This document shows, piece after piece, positions 38,088 through 47,915 of a stretch of 64,000 bases of DNA (positions are counted from its first letter, which is position 1; each line of letters begins with the position of its first letter). This stretch comes from Janthinobacterium sp. Marseille (GTDB taxonomy: Bacteria; Pseudomonadota; Gammaproteobacteria; Burkholderiales; Burkholderiaceae_D): contig NC_009659.1 in assembly GCF_000013625.1 (NCBI RefSeq), positions 2,914,001 to 2,978,000 of the forward strand. Reading direction: 5' to 3'. Below the pieces are notes generated by a model. The model was given only the letters and a program-made list of their open reading frames with translations. It did no database searches and was not told where the DNA came from. The translations under genes were made by a program, and so were the position numbers.

Positions 38088-38157
38088 GACTGATCCTGAT
38101 TTAACTGGAAAGAAGTAAAGACTACTGCAAAGCGCATTTGCCTGCAGCGACTGCGTA

Positions 38158-38826
38158 CTAGGAGTTTTCCGCTAACGGACTGCGATCCAAATGATATAGG
38201 GCGACGATCAAACCCGCCGTCGACAAAAACAGGAAGAGCGGACCGAACAGCCAGAAGGTCAATGGCACCGCGACAAAGAAGGCACGCATGCCGAGCGTAT
38301 AAAAAACACCCGCACTATTCAGGCGCTGCCCGACCCGTTCCGGCGACAGTGAGCCCTGTGCATCGGTTTGCGACAGATTCACCATAAACACTACATGGTT
38401 CAGCAGGCGCAAGGCCATCGCAAACGCAAAGAAAGCAACCAGCAATACCGTCAGCAGGCAAATGATCTTGATCACCCACCATTCCGCCGCACGTGAACCC
38501 CCGGCAAAGTCGAGCACATGCCAGGTGCGTGCCAGGCTCTCGGCTTGTCCGGATAAAGTCAGCGTGCCGAGGATCAGCAAGATCGATGACGAAGCCTTGA
38601 AAGTCGCAGTCATGCCGAAGTTGCGCAAGGTTTGCACCGCCATCACATCCTTCTTGCCCTGCGCCGCCATCACATCTTTCACCCACAATGCACGCGCACG
38701 GTGATTAACCGAATGCACGGTAAAGTCAGGATCGCGCCTGACCCGCATTGCCAGGTAGAGATAGTAAGCCAGCAGCAGCAAGCCGCTCGCGCACAAGGCG
38801 ATGACGTCGGTATCGATAAAACCCAT
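38158..38826 (-). CDS. DUF599 family membrane protein
   Basis: This 222-residue inner-membrane protein has about four membrane segments (residues 8-27, 75-92, 115-140, 180-210) and the DUF599 blocks [34 protein letters not shown] and [15 protein letters not shown]. Function is unknown. GAGGGG precedes ATG 38826; an upstream in-frame ATG at 39003 would add about 59 non-family residues. It precedes fumC on the same strand by 70 bases. Confidence 0.85.
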   Translation of the reverse strand: MGFIDTDVIALCASGLLLLAYYLYLAMRVRRDPDFTVHSVNHRARALWVKDVMAAQGKKDVMAVQTLRNFGMTATFKASSSILLILGTLTLSGQAESLARTWHVLDFAGGSRAAEWWVIKIICLLTVLLVAFFAFAMALRLLNHVVFMVNLSQTDAQGSLSPERVGQRLNSAGVFYTLGMRAFFVAVPLTFWLFGPLFLFLSTAGLIVALYHLDRSPLAENS

Positions 38827-39044
38827 ATTCCCCTCTTGAAAATGCTTGTGGACAGACCTCTTCTGCCAGCCAGTCAATACCATAGCAGACGTCAGCAAAC
38901 GTATATTGATATTCAGAAAAATTAGACTGAATTCATTTTTACTTATCTTAGAATCGTATTGCAGAAAATCAACTTCCATCTGCCCCGCAAACACCGGCAA
39001 CACGTCCTGCCCCGCCTCCGGGCCTAGATCGAAACGACTGAAGT

Positions 39045-41777
39045 ATGGAACGCATTATCCGCAAAGCGCACGGCGCCAATCTGAACCTGCTGCAAGCAGG
39101 CTTATATGCGCTCGCCTCGCCTTTGCTGAACCTCTTGCGTCGCTATGCCACGCGCAGGCGGGCCGGCTTCCTGGCCGATCCGGCGACCGAAAGCCTGTTG
39201 GCAGCTGACAAGATCGTGTGGGTCTTGCGCATTCCGGATGGTCAGGTGATCTACGCCAGCAAAACGGTGGAAGCCTTGTACGGCAGTTCCCCTGAACGCT
39301 TCTATGCCAACTCGCGCCTATGGCTGGAGAATATCGCGCCGGCCGACCGCGAACCCGCGCTTGAACTCCTGGGCAGCATCCTGCACGAACCGCAGCAAAC
39401 GCTGCGCTTGCGCATCAATCGCAGCGACGGGAGCCCGCGCTGGATCGAATACCATGCGCGCTTTATTCCCGATACCGATGGCCGCAGCGGACATGTGAAG
39501 CTGATCGGCACGGACATCACGACCCGTCATCACCTGGAAATTGCACTAGCGCGCAGCAATCGCGCCTTGCGTGCCATCCATGATTGTGAAGACGTCATCT
39601 CGGAAGCCGTCGATGAAAACGCCTTGCTGCAAGGTATCTGTGACGTCGTCACCGCCACCGGTTACCGCATGGCCTGGGTCGGCATCCTGGCTGCCGATGG
39701 CGCAATCATCCCGGTGGGCCTGACGCAGGAACACCAGGGTTATCTCGACGCGCTGAAGATCCCGCTGCAAGCCGGCGGCGTCGGCACCCGCGCCATCAAT
39801 ACCGCCCTGCAAACCCGACGCCCGGCCGTCGCCAACTATTTCGCCAATGATATGAGCCCTACGCCGTGGCGGGCGGAAGCCATGCGACGTGGCTTTTATT
39901 CCAAGCTGGTGTTACCGATGGGCGATGATAAAGATGTCATCGGCGTCTTCAATGTCTATGCTTCCGAACCTGACGCCTTCGATGCCCAGGAAGTCGCATT
40001 ACTGGTTAGCCTGGCGCAAAGGGTCACGGTAGAAATACGCGCACACCGCGACCGTCATGGCCGACAGGCGGCGGAAGCGGCGCTGCGCCTGCGCGAACGC
40101 GCCATCGAGTGCAGTGCGAATGCCGTCATCATCTCCAGCGCGCAGGTGCCGGAATTCGCGATCGAATATGTGAACCCGGCATTCGAACGCATCACCGGCT
40201 ATACCGCCGCCGAAGCCATCGGTCGCAGCAGCAGCTTCCTGCTGCGCAATGACCATGAACAAGCCGGCCTGTATGAAATACGTGCGGCACTGGCGGAAAA
40301 ACGCGAAGGCAAGGCGGTACTGCGCAATTACCGCAAGAATGGTTCACTGTTCTGGAACGATCTCTACATCGCACCAGTCAAGGATGATGAAGGCAAGACC
40401 ACGCACTTCGTCGCGGCGATGAGTGATATCACACCGATGAAGCAGTATGAAACCACTTTGCACCGGCTAGCCAGCCACGATGTCCTGACCGGCTTGCCGA
40501 ATCGCGCACTGCTGCAGGACCGGCTGGAAAACGCCATCGCCTATTCGGCGCGCAACGGCCATGCGGTATGGGTGGTGCTGGTCGATCTCGATCGCTTCAA
40601 GTTCGTCAACGATACGATGGGACACCAGGCCGGCGACGTTCTGCTGAAAATAATTTCGGATCGCTTGCAGGCCTCGGTGCGCGAATCCGATACCGTGGCA
40701 CGCCTTGGTGGCGATGAATTCGTCCTCGTCCTGCCTGAATGCGGCGACGGTCCGTCCGGTTATTCATCCGATGTGATCCAGCGCATCATGGAAGCGGTGG
40801 TCAAGCCCTTGACCATACAAGGCAGCGAATTCTTCCTCAGCTGCAGCATGGGTATCGCCGTGTATCCGAATGACGGTGCCGATCCGACCACACTGTTGGC
40901 ACATGCTGACGTCGCGATGTACCGCTCGAAGGAATTGGGACGCAATAACTTCCAGTTCTATACACCGGCAATGAATGACCAGGCACTGGAACGCCTGCGC
41001 ATAGAGGGTGAATTGCGCCATGCGATCGAACTCAATGAACTGGTATTGCACTACCAACCGCAAGTAGACTTGCATACCGGTGCCATCGTCGGGCTGGAAG
41101 CACTGGTGCGCTGGAACCATCCGATACTGGGCATGGTGCAACCGGGCAGCTTCATCAGCCTGGCTGAAGAAACCGGCCTCATCATTCCTATCGGTGCCTG
41201 GGTCTTGCAAACCGCCTGCCGCCAGGCCAAGGCCTGGCAAGACATGGGATTTACCCAGTTACGCATCGCGGTGAATCTGTCGGCGCGCCAGTTCACGCAA
41301 GCCAGCCTGCTCGAATCCATCAAAGATACCTTGCAGGAAACCGGACTCGAAGCACGTTTCCTCGAAATCGAATTGACCGAGAGCTCGGTCATGGCGGATA
41401 TAGAACGCAATATCCTCACCTTGCGCGACCTGAAGTCGCTGGGTGTGCAATTGTCAGTCGATGATTTCGGCACCGGCCATTCCAGCCTCGCCTATCTGAA
41501 ACGTTTTCCCATCGATACCCTCAAGATAGATCGCTCCTTCGTACGTGACATCGCCATCAACCAGGATGACGCTTCTATCGTGTCATCGATTATCTCGCTC
41601 GCGCATAACCTGAAACTGAATGTGATTGCGGAAGGTGTCGAAACCGCGAGCCAGATGGATATCCTGCGCGCACAGGGTTGCAATGAAATACAAGGCTATT
41701 ACTTTTGCAAGCCCTTGCCATCGGATCAGATTGAAACACTCTTGTTGAACGAAAGCAGTGCGGCACTGGTCGCCTAA
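39045..41777 (+). CDS. PAS-GAF-PAS-GGDEF-EAL c-di-GMP turnover protein
   Basis: This 910-residue protein has no clear signal peptide. PAS domain 1 spans about 50-165, GAF about 185-345, PAS domain 2 about 350-465, GGDEF about 470-640 and EAL about 655-905. The cyclase motif GGDEF (555-559) and the phosphodiesterase motif EAL (685-687, ALVRWNHP following) are both intact. It also has NLSARQF, DDFGTGHSSLAYLKRFPIDTLKID and ETASQMDILRAQGCNEIQGYYF. It could make or break c-di-GMP; the sequence does not decide which dominates. It lies about 9 kb from the putatively c-di-GMP-responsive nfrB but is not in that operon. Confidence 0.93.
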   Translation: MERIIRKAHGANLNLLQAGLYALASPLLNLLRRYATRRRAGFLADPATESLLAADKIVWVLRIPDGQVIYASKTVEALYGSSPERFYANSRLWLENIAPADREPALELLGSILHEPQQTLRLRINRSDGSPRWIEYHARFIPDTDGRSGHVKLIGTDITTRHHLEIALARSNRALRAIHDCEDVISEAVDENALLQGICDVVTATGYRMAWVGILAADGAIIPVGLTQEHQGYLDALKIPLQAGGVGTRAINTALQTRRPAVANYFANDMSPTPWRAEAMRRGFYSKLVLPMGDDKDVIGVFNVYASEPDAFDAQEVALLVSLAQRVTVEIRAHRDRHGRQAAEAALRLRERAIECSANAVIISSAQVPEFAIEYVNPAFERITGYTAAEAIGRSSSFLLRNDHEQAGLYEIRAALAEKREGKAVLRNYRKNGSLFWNDLYIAPVKDDEGKTTHFVAAMSDITPMKQYETTLHRLASHDVLTGLPNRALLQDRLENAIAYSARNGHAVWVVLVDLDRFKFVNDTMGHQAGDVLLKIISDRLQASVRESDTVARLGGDEFVLVLPECGDGPSGYSSDVIQRIMEAVVKPLTIQGSEFFLSCSMGIAVYPNDGADPTTLLAHADVAMYRSKELGRNNFQFYTPAMNDQALERLRIEGELRHAIELNELVLHYQPQVDLHTGAIVGLEALVRWNHPILGMVQPGSFISLAEETGLIIPIGAWVLQTACRQAKAWQDMGFTQLRIAVNLSARQFTQASLLESIKDTLQETGLEARFLEIELTESSVMADIERNILTLRDLKSLGVQLSVDDFGTGHSSLAYLKRFPIDTLKIDRSFVRDIAINQDDASIVSSIISLAHNLKLNVIAEGVETASQMDILRAQGCNEIQGYYFCKPLPSDQIETLLLNESSAALVA

Positions 41778-42087
41778 GTACTGATCTCCTTGTCGAACCC
41801 GACAAAAACAGCAGCAACATCCCGCGCAATTTTTGCATGTACTTATGCCAAAACCGGCTTATGCGAAAACCGATGATGCATCAACGAAGAGATTCGTTCC
41901 GTTAATTTGCCGCTCTCGTTAATCTTATTCCCAACAACGATAACGATTGAGTGAACACTGCTTTGGCCATCTGCTTGCGTCGCAAACGCAGCCATCCAAT
42001 CCAGCAGCCTTCCCGCAATCTCACATCCGACACGACTCGATAAACCAGGCACCGATCAAGTGCCTGCTTCACTATTCAAGGTAGAAC
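41778..42087. other. Leader of the sulfonate operon
   Basis: No gene is supported. The stretch is AT-rich toward 41890-41960 and should hold the promoter and CysB/Cbl-type sites. AAGG (42080) lies near the first gene start. No consensus could be matched with confidence. Confidence 0.45.
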
Positions 42088-43086
42088 ATGGATCGCAGAT
42101 TCTTTATCAAAAATACCGCACTACTGACCCTGGCCGGCCTGAGCACGAGCGTTTCGCTCTCCGCACACGCTGCCGCAGCACCCGAAGAAATCCGCCTCGA
42201 CTATGCCTACTATTCGCCAACCAGCCTGGTATTGAAACACTTTGGCTGGCTCGAAGAACAAGTCAAATCCAGCGGCATCAAAGTCAAATGGACCTTGTCG
42301 CAAGGCAGTAACCGCGCCCTCGAATACTTGAGCGCCAACAGTATCGACTTCGGCAGCACCGCCGGCCTCGCCGCAGTACTGTCGCGCGCCAATGGCAATC
42401 CAATCAAAAGTGTCTATGTCTACTCGCGTCCGGAATGGACCGCCTTGCTGGTACCAAAGGATTCGCCTATCAAGACCGTAGCCGACCTGAAAGGCAAAAA
42501 GATTGCCGCAACCAAGGGTACCGATCCCTACCTCTTCCTCCTGCGTACCCTGAAAGTCAACGGCCTGAAAAAATCCGACGTTGAAATCGTCCACCTGCAA
42601 CATGCCGATGGCCGTGCCGCACTGGAAAGCGGTCGCATCGATGCATGGGCCGGTCTTGATCCGCATATGGCTTCCAGCGAATTGCAAGCCGGTTCGCGCC
42701 TGCTGTATCGCAATGTCGCATTCAATACCTATGGCTTCCTGAACGTGACCGAAGACTTCGCGAAGAAATATCCGGAGCAAGTCAAACAAGTGCTGCAAGC
42801 CTACGAGCGCGCACGCTTGTGGATCCTGGCGAACCCGCGTGAAGCATCACAAATCCAGGCTGACGAAGCGAAGATTTCGCTGGCAGTCGCCAAGGTGCAA
42901 TTGAACCGTACCGATTTTTCCAATCCATACATCGGCCGTGAACATCGTGAAGCCTTGCAGGCGGCCGCACCGATCCTGTTGCAGGAAGACCTGGTCAAGA
43001 AAGGCACAGACCTGAACAAAGTCATCAACGACCTGATCGACCCGAGCTTCGTGCAGTCGCTGGCACCGAAGAAACCCGCGGCCTGA
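42088..43086 (+). CDS. ssuA: Aliphatic sulfonate ABC transporter substrate-binding protein
   Basis: This 332-residue periplasmic protein has a Tat-like or Sec signal peptide (MDRRFFIKNTALLTLAGLS, Arg pair) ending near residue 30. The NMT1/SsuA fold shows LDYAYYSPTSLVLKH, NSIDFGSTAGLAAVLSRA, LKGKKIAATKGTDPYLFLLR and GRIDAWAGLDPHMA. It binds an organosulfonate outside the membrane and hands it to SsuC. It is the first gene of a five-gene operon; a second binding protein is encoded downstream, so the two may have different substrates. Confidence 0.88.
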   Translation: MDRRFFIKNTALLTLAGLSTSVSLSAHAAAAPEEIRLDYAYYSPTSLVLKHFGWLEEQVKSSGIKVKWTLSQGSNRALEYLSANSIDFGSTAGLAAVLSRANGNPIKSVYVYSRPEWTALLVPKDSPIKTVADLKGKKIAATKGTDPYLFLLRTLKVNGLKKSDVEIVHLQHADGRAALESGRIDAWAGLDPHMASSELQAGSRLLYRNVAFNTYGFLNVTEDFAKKYPEQVKQVLQAYERARLWILANPREASQIQADEAKISLAVAKVQLNRTDFSNPYIGREHREALQAAAPILLQEDLVKKGTDLNKVINDLIDPSFVQSLAPKKPAA

Positions 43087-43109
43087 TCGTATAAGGGAAT
43101 GTAAGCATC

Positions 43110-44000
43110 ATGGATAACAGCAGCAGCGCCAGCTTTATACCTGTTAATACCAGTCCCATCCGTCCATCGCATGCGACTGTAAACAAGAAAGCCGTCAAGG
43201 ACGTAGCTACCACTGCGGCCGAGCCTGTAGCGAAAGCACGCAAGCTGGGCTGGCTCGGCTGGATCCTGCCGCTGGCGGTACTCGGCTTTGTCGAAGTAGC
43301 GGCGCAGCTGGGCTGGATACAGGCACGCCTGCTGCCGCCGCCATCCGAAATCGTACAAACCCTGTCGGCATTGCTGGAGCAAGGTTTGCTGGTGCATATC
43401 AGTGCCAGCGTCGCGCGTGTCTTCTCCGGTTATGCCATAGGCGCCGTGCTGGCCATCCTGTTCGGTTTGTTCGTCGGCCTCAGCAAACATGCAGAAGCCT
43501 TCTTCGAACCGACCTTCCAGGCTCTGCGCGCCATCCCCAGCCTGGCCTGGGTGCCACTGCTCCTGCTGTGGTTCGGTATCGATGAAACACCGAAGATCAC
43601 CTTGATCGCGATCGGCGCTTTCTTCCCCATCTATCTCGGCCTGGTCTCCGGCATCCGCAATGTAGATCGCAAGCTGATCGAACTCGGCGAAATTTATGGC
43701 TTGTCGGCACCGGCGCTGGCGCGTCGCATCGTGTTGCCGGCCGCCCTGCCCAGCCTGTTCACCGGTTTGCGTAACGGCTTGTCGCTGGCATGGATGTTCC
43801 TCGTCGCGGCCGAGTTGATCGCCGCCACCAAGGGTATAGGTTATTTGCTGACGGACGGCCGCGAAACCAGTCGTCCGGACGTCGTACTGGCAGCGATCTT
43901 CCTGCTGGCCATACTCGGCAAGCTGACTGACGGTTTGTTGAAGTGGCTGGAAACGCGCAAGCTCGCATGGTCCGATTCGCTCGCGACCCGCACGGTCTGA
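43110..44000 (+). CDS. ssuC: Sulfonate ABC transporter permease
   Basis: This 296-residue inner-membrane protein has about six membrane segments. It shows LLPPPSEIVQTLSALL, the PFQALRAIPSLAWVPLLLLWFG-type block (here FQALRAIPSLAWVPLL), and the EAA-like loop of binding-protein-dependent permeases. The first 40 residues are polar. It starts 23 bases after ssuA and is followed by ssuB after 10 bases. It forms the channel for the substrate captured by the SsuA proteins. Confidence 0.92.
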   Translation: MDNSSSASFIPVNTSPIRPSHATVNKKAVKDVATTAAEPVAKARKLGWLGWILPLAVLGFVEVAAQLGWIQARLLPPPSEIVQTLSALLEQGLLVHISASVARVFSGYAIGAVLAILFGLFVGLSKHAEAFFEPTFQALRAIPSLAWVPLLLLWFGIDETPKITLIAIGAFFPIYLGLVSGIRNVDRKLIELGEIYGLSAPALARRIVLPAALPSLFTGLRNGLSLAWMFLVAAELIAATKGIGYLLTDGRETSRPDVVLAAIFLLAILGKLTDGLLKWLETRKLAWSDSLATRTV

Positions 44001-44010
44001 GGCTGGACAG

Positions 44011-44751
44011 ATGAGCACCTTACTCAGGCTGGATGTACGCGAAAAGAACTTCGGCGAACGCAATGTCTTGCAGGACGTCTCGCTGACGCTGGCTGCCGGC
44101 GAAATCGTCAGCCTGGTCGGTAAATCAGGCTGCGGCAAAAGCACGCTGCTGCGGCTGATCGCCGGTCTCGATAAACACTACAGCGGGGAAATTTTCCTCG
44201 ATGGCGTCAAACTCAAATGCGTGACGCCGGATATTGGCCTGATCTTCCAGGAACCGCGCCTCTTGCCCTGGCTCAGCGTCGCCGAGAACGTTGGCTTTAA
44301 TCGCCCCGACCAGGACCGCTCGCGCGCCAATGCCAACCCGCATGTACAAGCCTTGCTGCATGAAGTCGGGCTGAGCGAAGCAATTGACTCTCTGCCAAAA
44401 CAATTATCCGGCGGTATGGCACAACGTGCGGCGATTGCCCGCGGTCTGTTCAACCAGCCGCGACTCCTGTTGCTGGATGAACCCTTCTCTGCAGTCGATG
44501 CCTTTACCCGTATGCGACTGCAAGACCTCTTGCTGGCGCTGGCAGCGGAACACGGCTTTGCCGTATTGCTGGTGACGCACGACATCGATGAAGCAGCCTA
44601 TCTCAGTGATCGCGTACTGACTATGGGCCAGGGAGAAATCATCGAAGACACCAAGGTCAACCTGCCACGTCCACGCAACCGTCATTCCGTCGACCTCGCT
44701 ACTGCACGCGACGACATCCTCAAAGTTTTGGAAGAAATCCACGCCATTTAA
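44011..44751 (+). CDS. ssuB: Sulfonate ABC transporter ATP-binding protein
   Basis: This 246-residue ATPase has Walker A GKSGCGKST, the Q-loop FQEPRLLPWLSV, the signature LSGGMAQRAAIARGL, Walker B LLLLDEPFSAVD and the H-loop TH(DID). It powers uptake through SsuC. It ends 32 bases before the second binding-protein gene. It could in principle serve other permeases, but the sequence is SsuB/TauB-like and not CysA-like (no C-terminal regulatory domain). Confidence 0.93.
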   Translation: MSTLLRLDVREKNFGERNVLQDVSLTLAAGEIVSLVGKSGCGKSTLLRLIAGLDKHYSGEIFLDGVKLKCVTPDIGLIFQEPRLLPWLSVAENVGFNRPDQDRSRANANPHVQALLHEVGLSEAIDSLPKQLSGGMAQRAAIARGLFNQPRLLLLDEPFSAVDAFTRMRLQDLLLALAAEHGFAVLLVTHDIDEAAYLSDRVLTMGQGEIIEDTKVNLPRPRNRHSVDLATARDDILKVLEEIHAI

Positions 44752-44783
44752 ACGGCATCACTATTCAACATCGGGAGTACACC

Positions 44784-45737
44784 ATGAAGAAAAATTCAAA
44801 CCTGCGCCGCACACTGCTGACACTGCTCGCATTCACGCCTTTGTTTGCACTGCCGGCACACGCACAAAAAGCCGGCGACACGGTACGCATCGGTTATCAA
44901 AAATCATCTACTCTGATCACGGTACTGAAAACCCGCGGTACGCTGGAACAGCGCCTCGGTGCATTGGGCGTGAAAGTCAGCTGGCATGAATTCGCCAGCG
45001 GCCTGCCTTTGCTGGAAGCATTGAATGTCGGCGCAATCGATGTCTCGGCTGATGTCGCGGATACGGTCCCGGTCTTTGCGCAGGCCGCAGGTGCGCAATT
45101 GACTTATATCGCCCAGGAATCGCCATCCCCAAGTGCACAAGCAATTGTGGTCAAGGCTGATTCAAATATCAAAACCCTGGCTGACCTGCGCGGCAAACGC
45201 GTAGGCTTCGCGAAGGCCGCCGGCGCGCATTACCTGCTCATCGCCGCACTGGAAAAAGCCGGTCTCTCGCTCAAGGATATCCAGCTCGCCTACCTAGCAC
45301 CGGCCGACGGCCGTGCCGCTTTCGAGCGTGAAGCGATTGATGCATGGGTCATCTGGGATCCCTTCCTCGCCGCGGTACAACGCCAGTCGCAAGTACGTGT
45401 CCTGACCGACGGTCGCGGCCTGGCTGATTACCAGCGCTACTACCTGTCTTCGACCCCGTTCGCCAAGGCGCGTCCTGACGTTGTGAAAGTGATCGTCGAT
45501 GCCTTGCAGGAAACCGGTAAATGGGTCAAGCAATCGCCAAAAGATGCAGCCACCTTGCTGGCACCGGTGTGGGGCCTGGACGTTCCTACAGTAGAACAGG
45601 CGAACGCGCGCCGCAGCTATGAAGTCCGTGCGGTATTACCGGAACGCCTGGGCGAGCAACAAAAAATCGCCGATGCATTCCTGGCCGAAGGCTTGTTGCC
45701 GAAAAAGGTCAATGCCACCGCCGTACCAGTCTTTTAA
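44784..45737 (+). CDS. Second sulfonate-type substrate-binding protein
   Basis: This 317-residue periplasmic protein has a signal peptide ending near residue 27 (PAHAQKAG). It has VRIGYQKSSTLITVLKTRGTLE, GAIDVSADVADTVPVFAQAAGA, LADLRGKRVGFAKAAGAHYLL and REAIDAWVIWDPFLAAV, typical of SsuA. It is distinct from the first SsuA in sequence, so the shared SsuB/SsuC transporter may accept two kinds of substrate. GGGAG precedes ATG 44784. Symbol left empty to avoid implying equivalence to the first copy. Confidence 0.9.
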   Translation: MKKNSNLRRTLLTLLAFTPLFALPAHAQKAGDTVRIGYQKSSTLITVLKTRGTLEQRLGALGVKVSWHEFASGLPLLEALNVGAIDVSADVADTVPVFAQAAGAQLTYIAQESPSPSAQAIVVKADSNIKTLADLRGKRVGFAKAAGAHYLLIAALEKAGLSLKDIQLAYLAPADGRAAFEREAIDAWVIWDPFLAAVQRQSQVRVLTDGRGLADYQRYYLSSTPFAKARPDVVKVIVDALQETGKWVKQSPKDAATLLAPVWGLDVPTVEQANARRSYEVRAVLPERLGEQQKIADAFLAEGLLPKKVNATAVPVF

Positions 45738-45766
45738 TTTATCGCCACGTATTGGAATAGCAGATC

Positions 45767-47020
45767 ATGGGTCAATTACTGAAGCTCGATGAGCAAGCCG
45801 CAGCAAGCTACACCGCCGGGCATCTGGTCGCGCGTGATTTCGGCGCCTTGACCGAGGCGGTCGAACATACCGCAGCGGCGCTGGCGCTTACCGCGACTGA
45901 GCGCGATCGCAGTGGCGGCACCGCCTGGACCGAACGCCAGGTCTTGCGCGACAGCGGTTTGCTGAAGCTGGCAGTCCCGGCCGCCTTCGGTGGGCCCGAA
46001 ACCCCGTGGCCGACTATTTACAAAATCATCCGGCGCTTTGCCGAAGTCGACAGTTCGCTCGCACATTTGTTTGGTTTCCAGCATTTGCAGGTTGCCAGCG
46101 TCGCCCTCTTCGGCAATCCGGAGCAAAAGGCTTTCTATCTCGGCAAAACCGTCAGCGAAAACTGGTTTTGGGGTAATGCCACCAATGGGCTGGACACACG
46201 CGCCACGCTGGTCTGGCGTGATGGCAAGGATGGTACTGACGGTCACTACGAATTGAATGGCATCAAATCGTTTTGCTCCGGTGCCACCGGCTCCGATATG
46301 CTCAACATCACCGCACCACGCTCGGCCGATCCGGCGGATCGTGTCTTCCTGTCCATCCCGACGGACAGAAGCGGCGTCAAGGTGCTCGACGATTGGGATA
46401 ACCTCGGCCAGCGCCAGACCGATAGCGGTTCCGTTACCTTTGACAAAGTCAGGGTGGAAGCACATGAAGTACTCGGACCGCCGGGCACTTCCGGCACACC
46501 GCGCGCGACCTTGCGCACCCTGGTATCGCAGTTGATCCTGATTGAAATTTATATCGGCAATGCACAGGGGGCTTTGCTCAATGCATGGCAGTACACGCAT
46601 GAACAGGGTCGCCCATGGTTCACCTCCGGCGTCGCACGCGCGATAGACGATCCCTTCACGCAACAGCATTACGGTGATTTGCGCATTGCTTTACGTGCTG
46701 CGATCGCACTGGCGGAAGATGCAGCCGCCCGATTGCAAAAAGCGTGGGAACGTGGCGATGCCTTGACCGCAGCGGAACGCGGTGAACTGGCAGTCGCTAT
46801 TTATGAAACCAAGATTGCCGCGGCACGTGCGGCGCTGGATATTACTGCGAAGATTTTTGAAGTGATGGGAGCGCGTGCGACCGCGGCGAAATATGGTTTC
46901 GATCGCTTCTGGCGCAATGTGCGGGTGCATACCCTGCATGACTCGCTTGACTACAAACTCAAGGACGTCGGCCAGTGGGTCTTGACCGGTGAAGTCCCGA
47001 CGCCATCCATCTATTCGTGA
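45767..47020 (+). CDS. SfnB/DszC-like FMNH2-dependent monooxygenase (acyl-CoA dehydrogenase fold)
   Basis: This 417-residue protein has the acyl-CoA dehydrogenase fold: LLKLAVPAAFGGPETPW, HLFGFQHLQVA, NGIKSFCSGATGSD and DWDNLGQRQTDSGSVTFDKV. The C-terminal part has GARATAAKYGFDRFWRNVRVHTLHD, found in DszC and SfnB desulfurisation enzymes that use reduced flavin. In this operon it most likely acts on an organosulfur compound imported by the Ssu transporter. Substrate and flavin partner are unknown; no flavin reductase is adjacent. It is the last gene of the operon. Confidence 0.85.
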   Translation: MGQLLKLDEQAAASYTAGHLVARDFGALTEAVEHTAAALALTATERDRSGGTAWTERQVLRDSGLLKLAVPAAFGGPETPWPTIYKIIRRFAEVDSSLAHLFGFQHLQVASVALFGNPEQKAFYLGKTVSENWFWGNATNGLDTRATLVWRDGKDGTDGHYELNGIKSFCSGATGSDMLNITAPRSADPADRVFLSIPTDRSGVKVLDDWDNLGQRQTDSGSVTFDKVRVEAHEVLGPPGTSGTPRATLRTLVSQLILIEIYIGNAQGALLNAWQYTHEQGRPWFTSGVARAIDDPFTQQHYGDLRIALRAAIALAEDAAARLQKAWERGDALTAAERGELAVAIYETKIAAARAALDITAKIFEVMGARATAAKYGFDRFWRNVRVHTLHDSLDYKLKDVGQWVLTGEVPTPSIYS

Positions 47021-47030
47021 TGCCTGGCAC

Positions 47031-47909
47031 TCAAGGTTTCGGTTTAGCTTTGTCCCTGGCTAAACCAGCCTTGAGTTCATCTACCAGGCTGTCCGGCACA
47101 TAATGCGGGCCATCGAATAAATAAGCCTTGCGTGTGCCATAGGTATTAAGCTGCGGCATTAACTCGGCAGCGGTCGCGGCACGGAAACCACCACCGACTT
47201 GAGGCCGAAATGCTTCGACAATGACACGTACGCGATTCTTTCCCAGGCGATTTTCCAGCGCCACCAGGTAATCCTGTGCGACACGTGCTTCACGCGCATG
47301 CACACCAACGCCATCCTGGAAGAACACGCCTACATCCTTGGGCAACCAGGATGCCAGCCATTTCGCCAAATCGTCCGGTCCGACATTCGCACTGTCGTAA
47401 ACACTGATCCACAAAGGTCGCGGCAACTTCGCCAATACAGGAATCAGCTGCGCGGCATTATTCCAGGTCGGATCGATCTCTACCGGGAAATACCAGCCAA
47501 CTACATGCAAGGGAGTGGGAAGTTTTGCCAAACGGGCAGACAGCGCACCCAGTTCATCCAGATTGGCACGTGCTTTCGTTTCATCAAAATAGCCGGCCAG
47601 GCCGAGTATGACTTCCTTCGCCCACGGTTCACCGGCAATGCGTTTCCAGTCCGGTAATTGCGGCGCTTCAGGAATTCCCGCACCACTGACGAACGCCAGG
47701 TTGTCGACAGCCGTCCACTGGATCAATAATTGACGTGCACCTATCTCTTGCCATTTTCCTTTTGGCTCGATGAGTGCATTCTCCGGCTGCCATACGACGC
47801 CACTGATGGATGCTGCAAAGCTTGCACCCATGCCGACCCCGGTCAATACCGCTGCCAGCAGGCTACAAAGGAGGAAGGTACGAGGGTGAAATTCAGTTGC
47901 CAACGACAT
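47031..47909 (-). CDS. YbcH-like periplasmic protein (DUF4434/TIM-barrel type)
   Basis: This 292-residue protein has a signal peptide ending near residue 33 (GASFAAS). The mature domain starts SGVVWQPENALIEPK and has IQWTAVDNLAF, ILGLAGYFDETKA, VGWYFPVEIDPTWNN, LWISVYDSANVGPDDLAKW and FFQDGVGVH, a TIM-barrel pattern like glycoside-hydrolase-type DUF4434 proteins. It resembles E. coli YbcH, encoded next to nfrA there. It is the last gene of the exopolysaccharide operon, 98 bases after nfrA. The ribosome site AGGGA lies inside an inverted repeat (47916-47960). A role in trimming or handling the polymer is inferred. Confidence 0.7.
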   Translation of the reverse strand: MSLATEFHPRTFLLCSLLAAVLTGVGMGASFAASISGVVWQPENALIEPKGKWQEIGARQLLIQWTAVDNLAFVSGAGIPEAPQLPDWKRIAGEPWAKEVILGLAGYFDETKARANLDELGALSARLAKLPTPLHVVGWYFPVEIDPTWNNAAQLIPVLAKLPRPLWISVYDSANVGPDDLAKWLASWLPKDVGVFFQDGVGVHAREARVAQDYLVALENRLGKNRVRVIVEAFRPQVGGGFRAATAAELMPQLNTYGTRKAYLFDGPHYVPDSLVDELKAGLARDKAKPKP

Positions 47910-47915
47910 GGCTAT

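Noticed and set aside
42801..44144. 447-residue open frame antisense to ssuA and ssuC
   Set aside because: High-GC gene regions often give long antisense frames. Its composition is Gln/Arg/Asp-rich with no domain, and the sense genes are clear.
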